The notes under the pieces were generated by a model. It did not search any database and was not told the DNA's origin. It saw only the letters and a program-made list of their open reading frames with translations. Both the position numbers and the translations under genes were made by a program. This document shows positions 48,101 to 62,389 of a stretch of 64,000 nucleotides of DNA, piece after piece; within the stretch, counting starts at the first letter, position 1; each line of letters starts with the position of its first letter. The DNA lies in the NCBI GenBank assembly GCA_964017155.1, contig OZ024854.1, positions 70,686,047-70,750,046 on the forward strand. The letters are read 5' to 3'. Source of the DNA: Oasisia sp. SBJ-2009 (taxonomy: Eukaryota > Annelida > Polychaeta > Sabellida > Siboglinidae).

Positions 48101-49909
48101 GAAGGTACGCGCCCGCAAGAGTAGGCATTCATGTACAAGTCGGGCCCACCTCAATTTTGGTATTATAACTGTATCTTTGCCAATATTTGATACTTGATTT
48201 TGTTAACTCAATTAATTATAACCATCTTGCGCATATTAATGTTTTATATACAGCGCGTCTTAGCAGACATTTGAGGTCGAAAAGACAGCGTTGTCGGCAT
48301 AAACAAACTGTTTATTGCTCATTCCATATGCACAGCGCAGTAACATGCACCGCTGCGCTTGCGACTGGCACAAATGGCGCTGTCTTTTCGACCGCAACAG
48401 TTTGCCAAGACGCTGTTTATAAAACATAAATACGCGCAAGATGATTGTAATTGAATGAATTAATTTAATCAAGTATCAAATGTTGGCAAAAATACTGATA
48501 TAATAGCAACTTTGAGGTGGGTCCGACTTGTACATAAGTGCCAAATAGTGAAATTCTGAAAACAAATTGAGAGTATACGTGCTTTTATGAGAGAGTGCGC
48601 GTGAAGGTACGCGCCCGCAAGTGTAGGCATTTATGTACAAGTCGGGCCCACCTCAATGTTGGTATTATAACTGTATCTTTGCCAATATTTGATACTTGAT
48701 TTTGTTAACTCAATCAATTATAATCATCTTGCGCATATTAATGTTTTATATACAGCGCGTCTTAGCAGACATTTGAGGTCGAAAAGACAGCGTGGTCGGC
48801 ATAAACAAACTGTTTATTGCTCATTCCATATGCACAGCGCAGTAACATGCACCGCTGCGCTTGCGACTGGCACAAATCGCGCTGTCTTTTCGACCTCAAA
48901 AGTGTGCCAAGACGCGCTGTTTATAAAACATAAATACGCGCAAGATGATTATAATTGAATGAATTAATTTAATCAATTATCAAATGTTGGCCAAAAATAG
49001 TGATATAATAGCAACATTGAGGTGGGTCCGACTTGTACATAAGTGCCAAATAGTGAAATAGTGACCGCTGCGCTTGCGACTGGCACAAATCGCGCTGTCT
49101 TTTCGACCTCAAAAGTTTGCCAAGACGCGCTGTTTATAAAACATAAATACGCGCAAGATGATTATAATTGAATGAATTAATTTAATCAATTATCAAATGT
49201 TGGCAAAAATACTGATATAATAGCAACATTGAGGTGGGTCCGACTTGTACATAAGTGCCAAATAGTGAAATACTGAACACAAATTGAGAGTATACGTGCT
49301 TTTATGAGAGAGTGCGCGTGAAAGTACGCGCCCGCAAGAATAGGCATTCATGTACAAGTCGGGCCCACCTCAATTTTGGTATTATAACTGTATCTTTGCC
49401 AATATTTGATACTTGATTTTGTTAATTCAATCAATTATAATCATCTTGCGCATATTAATGTTTTATATACAGCGCGTCTTAGCAGACTTTTGAGGTCGAA
49501 AAGACAGCGTGGTCGGCATAAACAAACTGTTTATTGCTCATTCCATATGCACAGCGCAGTAACATGCACCGCTGCGCTTGCGACTGTCACAAATCGCGCT
49601 GTCTTTTCGACCTCAACAGTTTGCCAAGACGCGCTGTTTATAAAACATAAATACGCGCAAGATGATTGTAATTGAATGAATTAATTTAATCAAGTATCAA
49701 ATGTTGGCAAAAATACTGATATAATAGCAACTTTGAGGTGGGTCCGACTTGTACATAAGTGCCAAATAGTGAAATTCTGAACAAAAATTGAGAGTATACG
49801 TGCTTTTATGAGAGAGTGCGCGTGAAGGTACGCGCCCGCAAGAGTAGGCATTCATGTACAAGTCGGGCCCACCTCAATTTTGGTATTATAACTGTATCTT
49901 TGCCAATAT
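45164..49909. repeat. 6955-bp-offset duplication of 38209-42954
   Basis: Nine consecutive intervals (504, 504, 502, 505, 504, 504, 502, 717, 504) match those starting at 38209. The marker CTCAATTAATTATAACC at about 48208 is 6955 bp from its copy at 41253. Private changes here are AATCTTTTATA near 47231, GCGTTGTCGG near 48289, AATGGCGC near 48373 and GACCGCAAC near 48390. Confidence 0.87.
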
Positions 49910-52900
49910 TTGATACTTGATTTTGTTAACTCAATCAATTATAATCATCTTGCGCATATTAATGTTTTATATACAGCGCGTCTTAGCAGACATTTGAGGT
50001 CGAAAAGACAGCGTGGTCGGCATAAACAAACTGTTTATTGCTCATTCCATATGCACAGCGCAGTAACATGCACCGCTGCGCTTGCGACTGGCACAAATCG
50101 CGCTGTCTTTTCGACCTCAACAGTTTGCCAAGACGCTGTTTATAAAACATAAATACGCGCAAGATGATTGTAATTGAATGAATTAATTTAATCAAGTATC
50201 AAATGTTGGCAAAAATACTGATATAATAGCAACTTTGAGTTGGGTCCGACTTGTACGTAAGTGCCAAATAGTGAAATTCTGAAAACAAATTGAGAGTATA
50301 CGTGCTTTTATGAGAGAGTGCGCGTGAAGGTACGCGCCCGCAAGTGTAGGCATTTATGTACAAGTCGGGCCCACCTCAATGTTGGTATTATAACTGTATC
50401 TTTGCCAATATTTGATACTTGATTTTGTTAATTCAATCAATTATAATCATCTTGCGCATATTAATGTTTTATATACAGCGCGTCTTAGCAGACATTTGAG
50501 GTCGAAAGACAGCGTGGTCGGCATAAACAAACTGTTTATTGCTCATTCCATATGCACAGCGCAGTAACATGCACCGCTGCGCTTGCGACTGGCACAAATC
50601 GCGCTGTCTTTTCGACCTCAAAAGTGTGCCAAGACGCGCTGTTTATAAAACATAAATACGCGCAAGATGATTATAATTGAATGAATTAATTTAATCAATT
50701 ATCAAATGTTGGCCAAAAATAGTGATATAATAGCAACATTGAGGTGGGTCCGACTTGTACATAAGTGCCAAATAGTGAAATAGTGACCGCTGCGCTTGCG
50801 ACTGGCACAAATCGAGCTGTCTTTTCGACCTCAAAAGTTTGCCAAGACGCGCTGTTTATAAAACATAAATACGCGCAAGATGATTATAATTGAATGAATT
50901 TATTTAATCAATTATCAAATGTTGGCAAAAATACTGATATAATAGCAACATTGAGGTGGGTCCGACTTGTACATAAGTGCCAAATAGTGAAATACTGAAC
51001 ACAAATTGAGAGTATACGTGCTTTTATGAGAGAGTGCGCGTGAAAGTACGCGCCCGCAAGAATAGGCATTCATGTACAAGTCGGGCCCACCTCAATTTTG
51101 GTATTATAACTGTATCTTTGCCAATATCTGATACCTGATTTTGTTAATTCAATCAATTATAATCATCTTGCGCATATTAATGTTTTATATACAGCGCGTC
51201 TTAGCAGACTTTTGAGGTCGAAAAGACAGCGTGGTCGGCATAAACAAACTGTTTATTGCTCATTCCATATGCACAGCGCAGTAACATGCACCGCTGCGCT
51301 TGCGACTGTCACAAATCGCGCTGTCTTTTCGACCTCAACAGTTTGCCAAGACGCGCTGTTTATAAAACATAAATACGCGCAAGATGATTGTAATTGAATG
51401 AATTAATTTAATCAAGTATCAAATGTTGGCAAAAATACTGATATAATAGCAACTTTGAGGTGGGTCCGACTTGTACATAAGTGCCAAATAGTGAAATTCT
51501 GAACAAAAATTGAGAGTATACGTGGTTTTATGAGAGAGTGAGCGTGAAGGTACGCGCCCGCAAGAGTAGGCATTCATGTACAAGTCGGGCCCACCTCAAT
51601 TTTGGTATTATAACTGTATCTTTGCCAATATTTGATACTTGATTTTGTTAATTCAATCAATTATAATCATCTTGCGCATATTAATGTTTTATATACAGGG
51701 CGTCTTAGCAGACTTTTGAGGTCGAAAAGACAGCGTGGTCGGCATAAACAAACTGTTTATTGCTCATTCCATATGCACAGCGCAGTAACATGCACCGCTG
51801 CGCTTGCGACTGTCACAAATCGCGCTGTCTTTTCGACCTCAACAGTTTGCCAAGACGCGCTGTTTATAAAACATAAATACGCGCAAGATGATTGTAATTG
51901 AATGAATTAATTTAATCAAGTATCAAATGTTGGCAAAAATACTGATATAATAGCAACTTTGAGGTGGGTCCGACTTGTACATAAGTGCCAAATAGTGAAA
52001 TTCTGAACAAAAATTGAGAGTATACGTGCTTTTATGAGAGAGTGCGCGTGAAGGTACGCGCCCGCAAGAGTAGGCATTCATGTACAAGTCGGGCCCACCT
52101 CAATTTTGGTATTATAACTGTATCTTTGCCAATATTTGATACTTGATTTTGTTAACTCAATCAATTATAATCATCTTGCGCATATTAATGTTTTATATAC
52201 AGCGCGTCTTAGCAGACATTTGAGGTCGAAAAGACAGCGTGGTCGGCATAAACAAACTGTTTATTGCTCATTCCGTATGCACAGCGCAGTAACATGCACC
52301 GCTGCGCTTGCGACTGGCACAAATCGCGCTGTCTTTTCGACCTCAACAGTTTGCCAAGACGCGCTGTTTATAAAACATAAATACGCGCAAGATGATTGTA
52401 ATTGAATGAATTAATTTAATCAAGTATCAAATGTTGGCAAAAATACTGATATAATAGCAACTTTGAGGTGGGTCCGACTTGTACATAAGTGCCAAATAGT
52501 GAAATTCTGAACAAAAATTGAGAGTATACGTGCTTTTATGAGAGAGTGCGCGTGAAGGTACGCGCCCGCAAGAGTAGGCATTCATGTACAAGTCGGGCCC
52601 ACCTCAATTTTGGTATTATAACTGTATCTTTGCCAATATTTGATACTTGATTTTGTTAACTCAATCAATTATAATCATCTTGCGCATATTAATGTTTTAT
52701 ATACAGCGCGTCTTAGCAGACATTTGAGGTCGAAAAGACAGCGTGGTCGGCATAAACAAACTGTTTATTGCTCATTCCGTATGCACAGCGCAGTAACATG
52801 CACCGCTGCGCTTGCGACTGGCACAAATCGCGCTGTCTTTTCGACCTCAAAAGTTTGCCAAGACGCGCTGTTTATAAAACATAAATACGCGCAAGATGAT

Positions 52901-54638
52901 TATAATTGAATGAATTAATTTAATCAATTATCAAATGTTGGCAAAAATACTGATATAATAGCAACATTGAGGTGGGTCCGACTTGTACATAAGTGCCAAA
53001 TAGTGAAATACTGAACACAAATTGAGAGTATACGTGCTTTTATGAGAGAGTGCGCGTGAAAGTACGCGCCCGCAAGAGTAGGCATTCATGTACAAGTCGG
53101 GCCCACCTCAATTTTGGTATTATAACTGTATCTTTGCCAATATCTGATACTTGATTTTGTTAATTCAATCAATTATAATCATCTTGCGCATATTAATGTT
53201 TTATATACAGCGCGTCTTAGCAGACTTTTGAGGTCGAAAAGACAGCGTGGTCGGCATAAACAAACTGTTTATTGCTCATTCCATATGCACCGCTGCGCTT
53301 GCGACTGCCACAAATCGCGCTGTCTTTTCGACCTCAACAGTTTGCCAAGACGCGCTGTTTATAAAACATAAATACGCGCAAGATGATTGTAATTGAATAA
53401 ATTAATTTAATCAAGTATCAAATGTTGGCAAAAATACTGATATAATAGCAACTTTGAGGTGGGTCCGACTTGTACATAAGTGCCAAATAGTGAAATTCTG
53501 AACAAAAATTGAGAGTATACGTGCTTTTATGAGAGAGTGCGCGTGAAGGTACGCGCCCGCAAGAGTAGGCATTCATGTACAAGTCGGGCCCACCTCAATT
53601 TTGGTATTATAACTGTATTTTTGCCAATATTTGATACTTGATTTTGTTAATTCAATCAATTATAATCATCTTGCGCATATTAATGTTTTATATACAGCGC
53701 GTCTTAGCAGACTTTTGAGGTCGAAAAGACAGCGTGGTCGGCATAAACAAACTGTTTATTGCTCATTCCATATGCACAGCGCAGTAACATGCACCGCTGC
53801 GCTTGCGACTGTCACAAATCGCGCTGTCTTTTCGACCTCAACAGTTTGCCAAGACGCGCTGTTTATAAAACATAAATACGCGCAAGATGATTGTAATTGA
53901 ATTAATTAATTTAATCAAGTATCAAATGTTGGCAAAAATACTGATACAATAGCAACTTTGAGGTGGGTCCGACTTGTACATAAGTGCCAAATAGTGAAAT
54001 ACTGAACACAAATTGAGAGTATAGGTGCTTTTATGAGAGAGTGCGCGTGAAAGTACGCGACCGCAAGAGTAGGCATTCATGTACAAGTCGGGCCCACCTC
54101 AATTTTGGTATTATAACTGTATCTTTGCCAATATTTGATACTTGATTTTGTTAATTCAATCAATTATAATCATCTTGCGCATATTAATGTTTTATATACA
54201 GCGCGTCTTAGCAGACTTTTGAGGTCGAAAAGACAGCGTGGTCGGCATAAACAAACTGTTTATTGCTCATTCCATATGCACAGCGCAGTAACATGCACCG
54301 CTGCGCTTGCGACTGTCACAAATCGCGCTGTCTTTTCGACCTCAAAAGTTTGCCAAGACGCGCTGTTTATAAAACATAAATACGCGCAAGATGATTATAA
54401 TTGAATGAATTAATTTAATCAATTATCAAATGTTGGCAAAAATACTGATATAATAGCAACATTGAGGTGGGTCCGACTTGTACATAAGTGCCAAATAGTG
54501 AAATACTGAACACAAATTGAGAGTATACGTGCTTTTATGAGAGAGTGCGCGTGAAAGTACGCGCCCGCAAGAATAGGCATTCATGTACAAGTCGGGCCCA
54601 CCTCAATTTTGGTATTATAACTGTATCTTTGCCAATAT
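49406..54638. repeat. 5.2-kb recent duplication, copy 1
   Basis: Intervals are 504, 502, 716, 504, 504, 504, 504, 487, 504 and 504. Many private variants recur in copy 2: TGAGTTGGGTCC (T at 50240, copy at 55473), a 1-bp loss giving GGTCGAAAGAC near 50495, ATCGAGCTG, GATACCTG, CGTGGTTTTATG with GTGAGCG near 51523, TACAGGGCG near 51694, TTCCGTATGC near 52272 and 52776, TGCCACAAATC near 53307, GAATAAATTAA near 53395, and CTGATACAATAG near 53941. Confidence 0.9.
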
Positions 54639-57600
54639 TTGATACTTGATTTTGTTAATTCAATCAATTATAATCATCTTGCGCATATTAATGTTTTATA
54701 TACAGCGCGTCTTAGCAGACTTTTGAGGTCGAAAAGACAGCGTGGTCGGCATAAACAAACTGTTTATTGCTCATTCCATATGCACAGCGCAGTAACATGC
54801 ACCGCTGCGCTTGCGACTGTCACAAATCGCGCTGTCTTTTCGACCTCAACAGTTTGCCAAGACGCGCTGTTTATAAAACATAAATACGCGCAAGATGATT
54901 GTAATTGAATGAATTAATTTAATCAAGTATCAAATGTTGGCAAAAATACTGATATAATAGCAACTTTGAGGTGGGTCCGACTTGTACATAAGTGCCAAAT
55001 AGTGAAATTCTGAACAAAAATTGAGAGTATACGTGCTTTTATGAGAGAGTGCGCGTGAAGGTACGCGCCCGCAAGAGTAGGCATTCATGTACAAGTCGGG
55101 CCCACCTCAATTTTGGTATTATAACTGTATCTTTGCCAATATTTGATACTTGATTTTGTTAACTCAATCAATTATAATCATCTTGCGCATATTAATGTTT
55201 TATATACAGCGCGTCTTAGCAGACATTTGAGGTCGAAAAGACAGCGTGGTCGGCATAAACAAACTGTTTATTGCTCATTCCATATGCACAGCGCAGTAAC
55301 ATGCACCGCTGCGCTTGCGACTGGCACAAATCGCGCTGTCTTTTCGACCTCAACAGTTTGCCAAGACGCTGTTTATAAAACATAAATACGCGCAAGATGA
55401 TTGTAATTGAATGAATTAATTTAATCAAGTATCAAATGTTGGCAAAAATACTGATATAATAGCAACTTTGAGTTGGGTCCGACTTGTACGTAAGTGCCAA
55501 ATAGTGAAATTCTGAAAACAAATTGAGAGTATACGTGCTTTTATGAGAGAGTGCGCGTGAAGGTACGCGCCCGCAAGTGTAGGCATTTATGTACAAGTCG
55601 GGCCCACCTCAATGTTGGTATTATAACTGTATCTTTGCCAATATTTGATACTTGATTTTGTTAATTCAATCAATTATAATCATCTTGCGCATATTAATGT
55701 TTTATATACAGCGCGTCTTAGCAGACATTTGAGGTCGAAAGACAGCGTGGTCGGCATAAACAAACTGTTTATTGCTCATTCCATATGCACAGCGCAGTAA
55801 CATGCACCGCTGCGCTTGCGACTGGCACAAATCGCGCTGTCTTTTCGACCTCAAAAGTGTGCCAAGACGCGCTGTTTATAAAACATAAATACGCGCAAGA
55901 TGATTATAATTGAATGAATTAATTTAATCAATTATCAAATGTTGGCCAAAAATAGTGATATAATAGCAACATTGAGGTGGGTCCGACTTGTACATAAGTG
56001 CCAAATAGTGAAATAGTGACCGCTGCGCTTGCGACTGGCACAAATCGAGCTGTCTTTTCGACCTCAAAAGTTTGCCAAGACGCGCTGTTTATAAAACATA
56101 AATACGCGCAAGATGATTATAATTGAATGAATTAATTTAATCAATTATCAAATGTTGGCAAAAATACTGATATAATAGCAACATTGAGGTGGGTCCGACT
56201 TGTACATAAGTGCCAAATAGTGAAATACTGAACACAAATTGAGAGTATACGTGCTTTTATGAGAGAGTGCGCGTGAAAGTACGCGCCCGCAAGAATAGGC
56301 ATTCATGTACAAGTCGGGCCCACCTCAATTTTGGTATTATAACTGTATCTTTGCCAATATCTGATACCTGATTTTGTTAATTCAATCAATTATAATCATC
56401 TTGCGCATATTAATGTTTTATATACAGCGCGTCTTAGCAGACTTTTGAGGTCGAAAAGACAGCGTGGTCGGCATAAACAAACTGTTTATTGCTCATTCCA
56501 TATGCACAGCGCAGTAACATGCACCGCTGCGCTTGCGACTGTCACAAATCGCGCTGTCTTTTCGACCTCAACAGTTTGCCAAGACGCGCTGTTTATAAAA
56601 CATAAATACGCGCAAGATGATTGTAATTGAATGAATTAATTTAATCAAGTATCAAATGTTGGCAAAAATACTGATATAATAGCAACTTTGAGGTGGGTCC
56701 GACTTGTACATAAGTGCCAAATAGTGAAATTCTGAACAAAAATTGAGAGTATACGTGGTTTTATGAGAGAGTGAGCGTGAAGGTACGCGCCCGCAAGAGT
56801 AGGCATTCATGTACAAGTCGGGCCCACCTCAATTTTGGTATTATAACTGTATCTTTGCCAATATTTGATACTTGATTTTGTTAATTCAATCAATTATAAT
56901 CATCTTGCGCATATTAATGTTTTATATACAGCGCGTCTTAGCAGACTTTTGAGGTCGAAAAGACAGCGTGGTCGGCATAAACAAACTGTTTATTGCTCAT
57001 TCCATATGCACAGCGCAGTAACATGCACCGCTGCGCTTGCGACTGTCACAAATCGCGCTGTCTTTTCGACCTCAACAGTTTGCCAAGACGCGCTGTTTAT
57101 AAAACATAAATACGCGCAAGATGATTATAATTGAATGAATTAATTTAATCAATTATCAAATGTTGGCAAAAATACTGATATAATAGCAACATTGAGGTGG
57201 GTCCGACTTGTACATAAGTGCCAAATAGTGAAATACTGAACACAAATTGAGAGTATAGGTGCTTTTATGAGAGAGTGCGCGTGAAAGTACGCGACCGCAA
57301 GAGTAGGCATTCATGTACAAGTCGGGCCCACCTCAATTTTGGTATTATAACTGTATCTTTGCCAATATTTGATACTTGATTTTGTTAATTCAATCAATTA
57401 TAATCATCTTGCGCATATTAATGTTTTATATACAGGGCGTCTTAGCAGACTTTTGAGGTCGAAAAGACAGCGTGGTCGGCATAAACAAACTGTTTATTGC
57501 TCATTCCATATGCACAGCGCAGTAACATGCACCGCTGCGCTTGCGACTGTCACAAATCGCGCTGTCTTTTCGACCTCAACAGTTTGCCAAGACGCGCTGT

Positions 57601-59871
57601 TTATAAAACATAAATACGCGCAAGATGATTGTAATTGAATGAATTAATTTAATCAAGTATCAAATGTTGGCAAAAATACTGATATAATAGCAACTTTGAG
57701 GTGGGTCCGACTTGTACATAAGTGCCAAATAGTGAAATTCTGAACAAAAATTGAGAGTATACGTGCTTTTATGAGAGAGTGCGCGTGAAGGTACGCGCCC
57801 GCAAGAGTAGGCATTCATGTACAAGTCGGGCCCACCTCAATTTTGGTATTATAACTGTATCTTTGCCAATATTTGATACTTGATTTTGTTAACTCAATCA
57901 ATTATAATCATCTTGCGCATATTAATGTTTTATATACAGCGCGTCTTAGCAGACATTTGAGGTCGAAAAGACAGCGTGGTCGGCATAAACAAACTGTTTA
58001 TTGCTCATTCCGTATGCACAGCGCAGTAACATGCACCGCTGCGCTTGCGACTGGCACAAATCGCGCTGTCTTTTCGACCTCAACAGTTTGCCAAGACGCG
58101 CTGTTTATAAAACATAAATACGCGCAAGATGATTGTAATTGAATGAATTAATTTAATCAAGTATCAAATGTTGGCAAAAATACTGATATAATAGCAACTT
58201 TGAGGTGGGTCCGACTTGTACATAAGTGCCAAATAGTGAAATTCTGAACAAAAATTGAGAGTATACGTGCTTTTATGAGAGAGTGCGCGTGAAGGTACGC
58301 GCCCGCAAGAGTAGGCATTCATGTACAAGTCGGGCCCACCTCAATTTTGGTATTATAACTGTATCTTTGCCAATATTTGATACTTGATTTTGTTAACTCA
58401 ATCAATTATAATCATCTTGCGCATATTAATGTTTTATATACAGCGCGTCTTAGCAGACATTTGAGGTCGAAAAGACAGCGTGGTCGGCATAAACAAACTG
58501 TTTATTGCTCATTCCGTATGCACAGCGCAGTAACATGCACCGCTGCGCTTGCGACTGGCACAAATCGCGCTGTCTTTTCGACCTCAAAAGTTTGCCAAGA
58601 CGCGCTGTTTATAAAACATAAATACGCGCAAGATGATTATAATTGAATGAATTAATTTAATCAATTATCAAATGTTGGCAAAAATACTGATATAATAGCA
58701 ACATTGAGGTGGGTCCGACTTGTACATAAGTGCCAAATAGTGAAATACTGAACACAAATTGAGAGTATACGTGCTTTTATGAGAGAGTGCGCGTGAAAGT
58801 ACGCGCCCGCAAGAGTAGGCATTCATGTACAAGTCGGGCCCACCTCAATTTTGGTATTATAACTGTATCTTTGCCAATATCTGATACTTGATTTTGTTAA
58901 TTCAATCAATTATAATCATCTTGCGCATATTAATGTTTTATATACAGCGCGTCTTAGCAGACTTTTGAGGTCGAAAAGACAGCGTGGTCGGCATAAACAA
59001 ACTGTTTATTGCTCATTCCATATGCACCGCTGCGCTTGCGACTGCCACAAATCGCGCTGTCTTTTCGACCTCAACAGTTTGCCAAGACGCGCTGTTTATA
59101 AAACATAAATACGCGCAAGATGATTGTAATTGAATAAATTAATTTAATCAAGTATCAAATGTTGGCAAAAATACTGATATAATAGCAACTTTGAGGTGGG
59201 TCCGACTTGTACATAAGTGCCAAATAGTGAAATTCTGAACAAAAATTGAGAGTATACGTGCTTTTATGAGAGAGTGCGCGTGAAGGTACGCGCCCGCAAG
59301 AGTAGGCATTCATGTACAAGTCGGGCCCACCTCAATTTTGGTATTATAACTGTATTTTTGCCAATATTTGATACTTGATTTTGTTAATTCAATCAATTAT
59401 AATCATCTTGCGCATATTAATGTTTTATATACAGCGCGTCTTAGCAGACTTTTGAGGTCGAAAAGACAGCGTGGTCGGCATAAACAAACTGTTTATTGCT
59501 CATTCCATATGCACAGCGCAGTAACATGCACCGCTGCGCTTGCGACTGTCACAAATCGCGCTGTCTTTTCGACCTCAACAGTTTGCCAAGACGCGCTGTT
59601 TATAAAACATAAATACGCGCAAGATGATTGTAATTGAATTAATTAATTTAATCAAGTATCAAATGTTGGCAAAAATACTGATACAATAGCAACTTTGAGG
59701 TGGGTCCGACTTGTACATAAGTGCCAAATAGTGAAATACTGAACACAAATTGAGAGTATAGGTGCTTTTATGAGAGAGTGCGCGTGAAAGTACGCGACCG
59801 CAAGAGTAGGCATTCATGTACAAGTCGGGCCCACCTCAATTTTGGTATTATAACTGTATCTTTGCCAATAT
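54639..59871. repeat. 5.2-kb recent duplication, copy 2 with one extra unit
   Basis: It carries the same private variants as 49406-54134, offset 5233 bp up to about 56860 and 5737 bp from 57369 onward. The 504-bp step is one additional unit at 56865-57368. That unit most resembles the one at 60878, with a similar unit order 4013 bp downstream. Confidence 0.9.
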
Positions 59872-62389
59872 TTGATACTTGATTTTGTTAATTCAATCAA
59901 TTATAATCATCTTGCGCATATTAATGTTTTATATACAGCGCGTCTTAGCAGACTTTTGAGGTCGAAAAGACAGCGTGGTCGGCATAAACAAACTGTTTAT
60001 TGCTCATTCCATATGCACAGCGCAGTAACATGCACCGCTGCGCTTGCGACTGTCACAAATCGCGCTGTCTTTTCGACCTCAACAGTTTGCCAAGACGCTG
60101 TTTATAAAACATAAATACGCGCAAGATGATTGTAATTGAATGAATTAATTTAATCAAGTATCAAATGTTGGCAAAAATACTGATATAATAGCAACTTTGA
60201 GGTGGGTCCGACTTGTACATAAGTGCCAAATAGTGAAATTCTGAAAACAAATTGAGAGTATACGTGCTTTTATGAGAGAGTGCGCGTGAAAGTACGCGCC
60301 CGCAAGTGTAGGCATTTATGTACAAGTCGGGCCCACCTCAATGTTGGTATTATAACTGTATCTTTGCCAATATTTGATACTTGATTTTGTTAACTCAATC
60401 AATTATAATCATCTTGCGCATATTAATGTTTTATATACAGCGCGTCTTAGCAGACATTTGAGGTCGAAAAGACAGCGTGGTCGGCATAAACAAACTGTTT
60501 ATTGCTCATTCCATATGCACAGCGCAGTAACATGCACCGCTGCGCTTGCGACTGGCACAAATCGCGCTGTCTTTTCGACCTCAACAGTTTGCCAAGACGC
60601 GCTGTTTATACAACATAAATACGCGCAAGATGATTGTAATTGAATGAATTAATTTAATCAAGTATCAAATGTTGGCAAAAATACTGATATAATAGCAACT
60701 TTGAGGTGGGTCCGACTTGTACATAAGTGCCAAATAGTGAAATTCTGAACAAAAATTGAGAGTATACGTGGTTTTATGAGAGAGTGAGCGTGAAGGTACG
60801 CGCCCGCAAGAGTAGGCATTCATGTACAAGTCGGGCCCACCTCAATTTTGGTATTATAACTGTATCTTTGCCAATATTTGATACTTGATTTTGTTAATTC
60901 AATCAATTATAATCATCTTGCGCATATTAATGTTTTATATACAGCGCGTCTTAGCAGACTTTTGAGGTCGAAAAGACAGCGTGGTCGGCATAAACAAACT
61001 GTTTATTGCTCATTCCATATGCACAGCGCAGTAACATGCACCGCTGCGCTTGCGACTGTCACAAATCGCGCTGTCTTTTCGACCTCAACAGTTTGCCGAG
61101 ACGCGCTGTTTATAAAACATAAATTCGCGCAAGATGATTATAATTGAATGAATTAATTTAATCAATTATCAAATGTTGGCAAAAATACTGATATAATAGC
61201 AACATTGAGGTGGGTCCGACTTGTACATAAGTGCCAAATAGTGAAATACTGAACACAAATTGAGAGTATAGGTGCTTTTATGAGAGAGTGCGCGTGAAAG
61301 TACGCGACCGCAAGAGTAGGCATTCATGTACAAGTCGGGCCCACCTCAATTTTGGTATTATAACTGTATCTTTGCCAATATTTGATACTTGATTTTGTTA
61401 ATTCAATCAATTATAATCATCTTGCGCATATTAATGTTTTATATACAGCGCGTCTTAGCAGACTTTTGAGGTCGAAAAGACAGCGTGGTCGGCATAAACA
61501 AACTGTTTATTGCTCATTCCATATGCACAGCGCAGTAACATGCACCGCTGCGCTTGCGACTGTCACAAATCGCGCTGTCTTTTCGACCTCAACAGTTTGC
61601 CAAGACGCGCTGTTTATAAAACATAAATACGCGCAAGATGATTGTAATTGAATGAATTAATTTAATCAAGTATCAAATGTTGGCAAAAATACTGATATAA
61701 TAGCAACTTTGAGGTGGGTCCGACTTGTACATAAGTGCCAAATAGTGAAATTCTGAACAAAAATTGAGAGTATACGTGCTTTTATGAGAGAGTGCGCGTG
61801 AAGGTACGCGCCCGCAAGAGTAGGCATTCATGTACAAGTCGGGCCCACCTCAATTTTGGTATTATAACTGTATCTTTGCCAATATTTGATACTTGATTTT
61901 GTTAACTCAATCAATTATAATCATCTTGCGCATATTAATGTTTTATATACAGCGCGTCTTAGCAGACATTTGAGGTCGAAAAGACAGCGTGGTCGGCATA
62001 AACAAACTGTTTATTGCTCATTCCGTATGCACAGCGCAGTAACATGCACCGCTGCGCTTGCGACTGGCACAAATCGCGCTGTCTTTTCGACCTCAAAAGT
62101 TTGCCAAGACGCGCTGTTTATAAAACATAAATACGCGCAAGATGATTATAATTGAATGAATTAATTTAATCAATTATCAAATGTTGGCAAAAATACTGAT
62201 ATAATAGCAACATTGAGGTGGGTCCGACTTGTACATAAGTGCCAAATAGTGAAATACTGAACACAAATTGAGAGTATAGGTGCTTTTATGAGAGAGTGCG
62301 CGTGAAAGTACGCGACCGCAAGAGTAGGCATTCATGTACAAGTCGGGCCCACCTCAATTTTGGTATTATAACTGTATCTTTGCCAATAT
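59872..62389. repeat. 2518-bp block with a recombinant unit
   Basis: Intervals are 502, 504, 504, 504 and 504. The unit at 60374 has TATACAAC (C at 60611), a marker of the 505-bp lineage. It then switches to GATTG (G at 60636) and lacks the GGCCAAAAATAGTG that normally follows. It continues with CGTGGTTTTATG and GTGAGCG, as in 51128 and 56361. The switch lies between 60612 and 60635. Confidence 0.83.
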
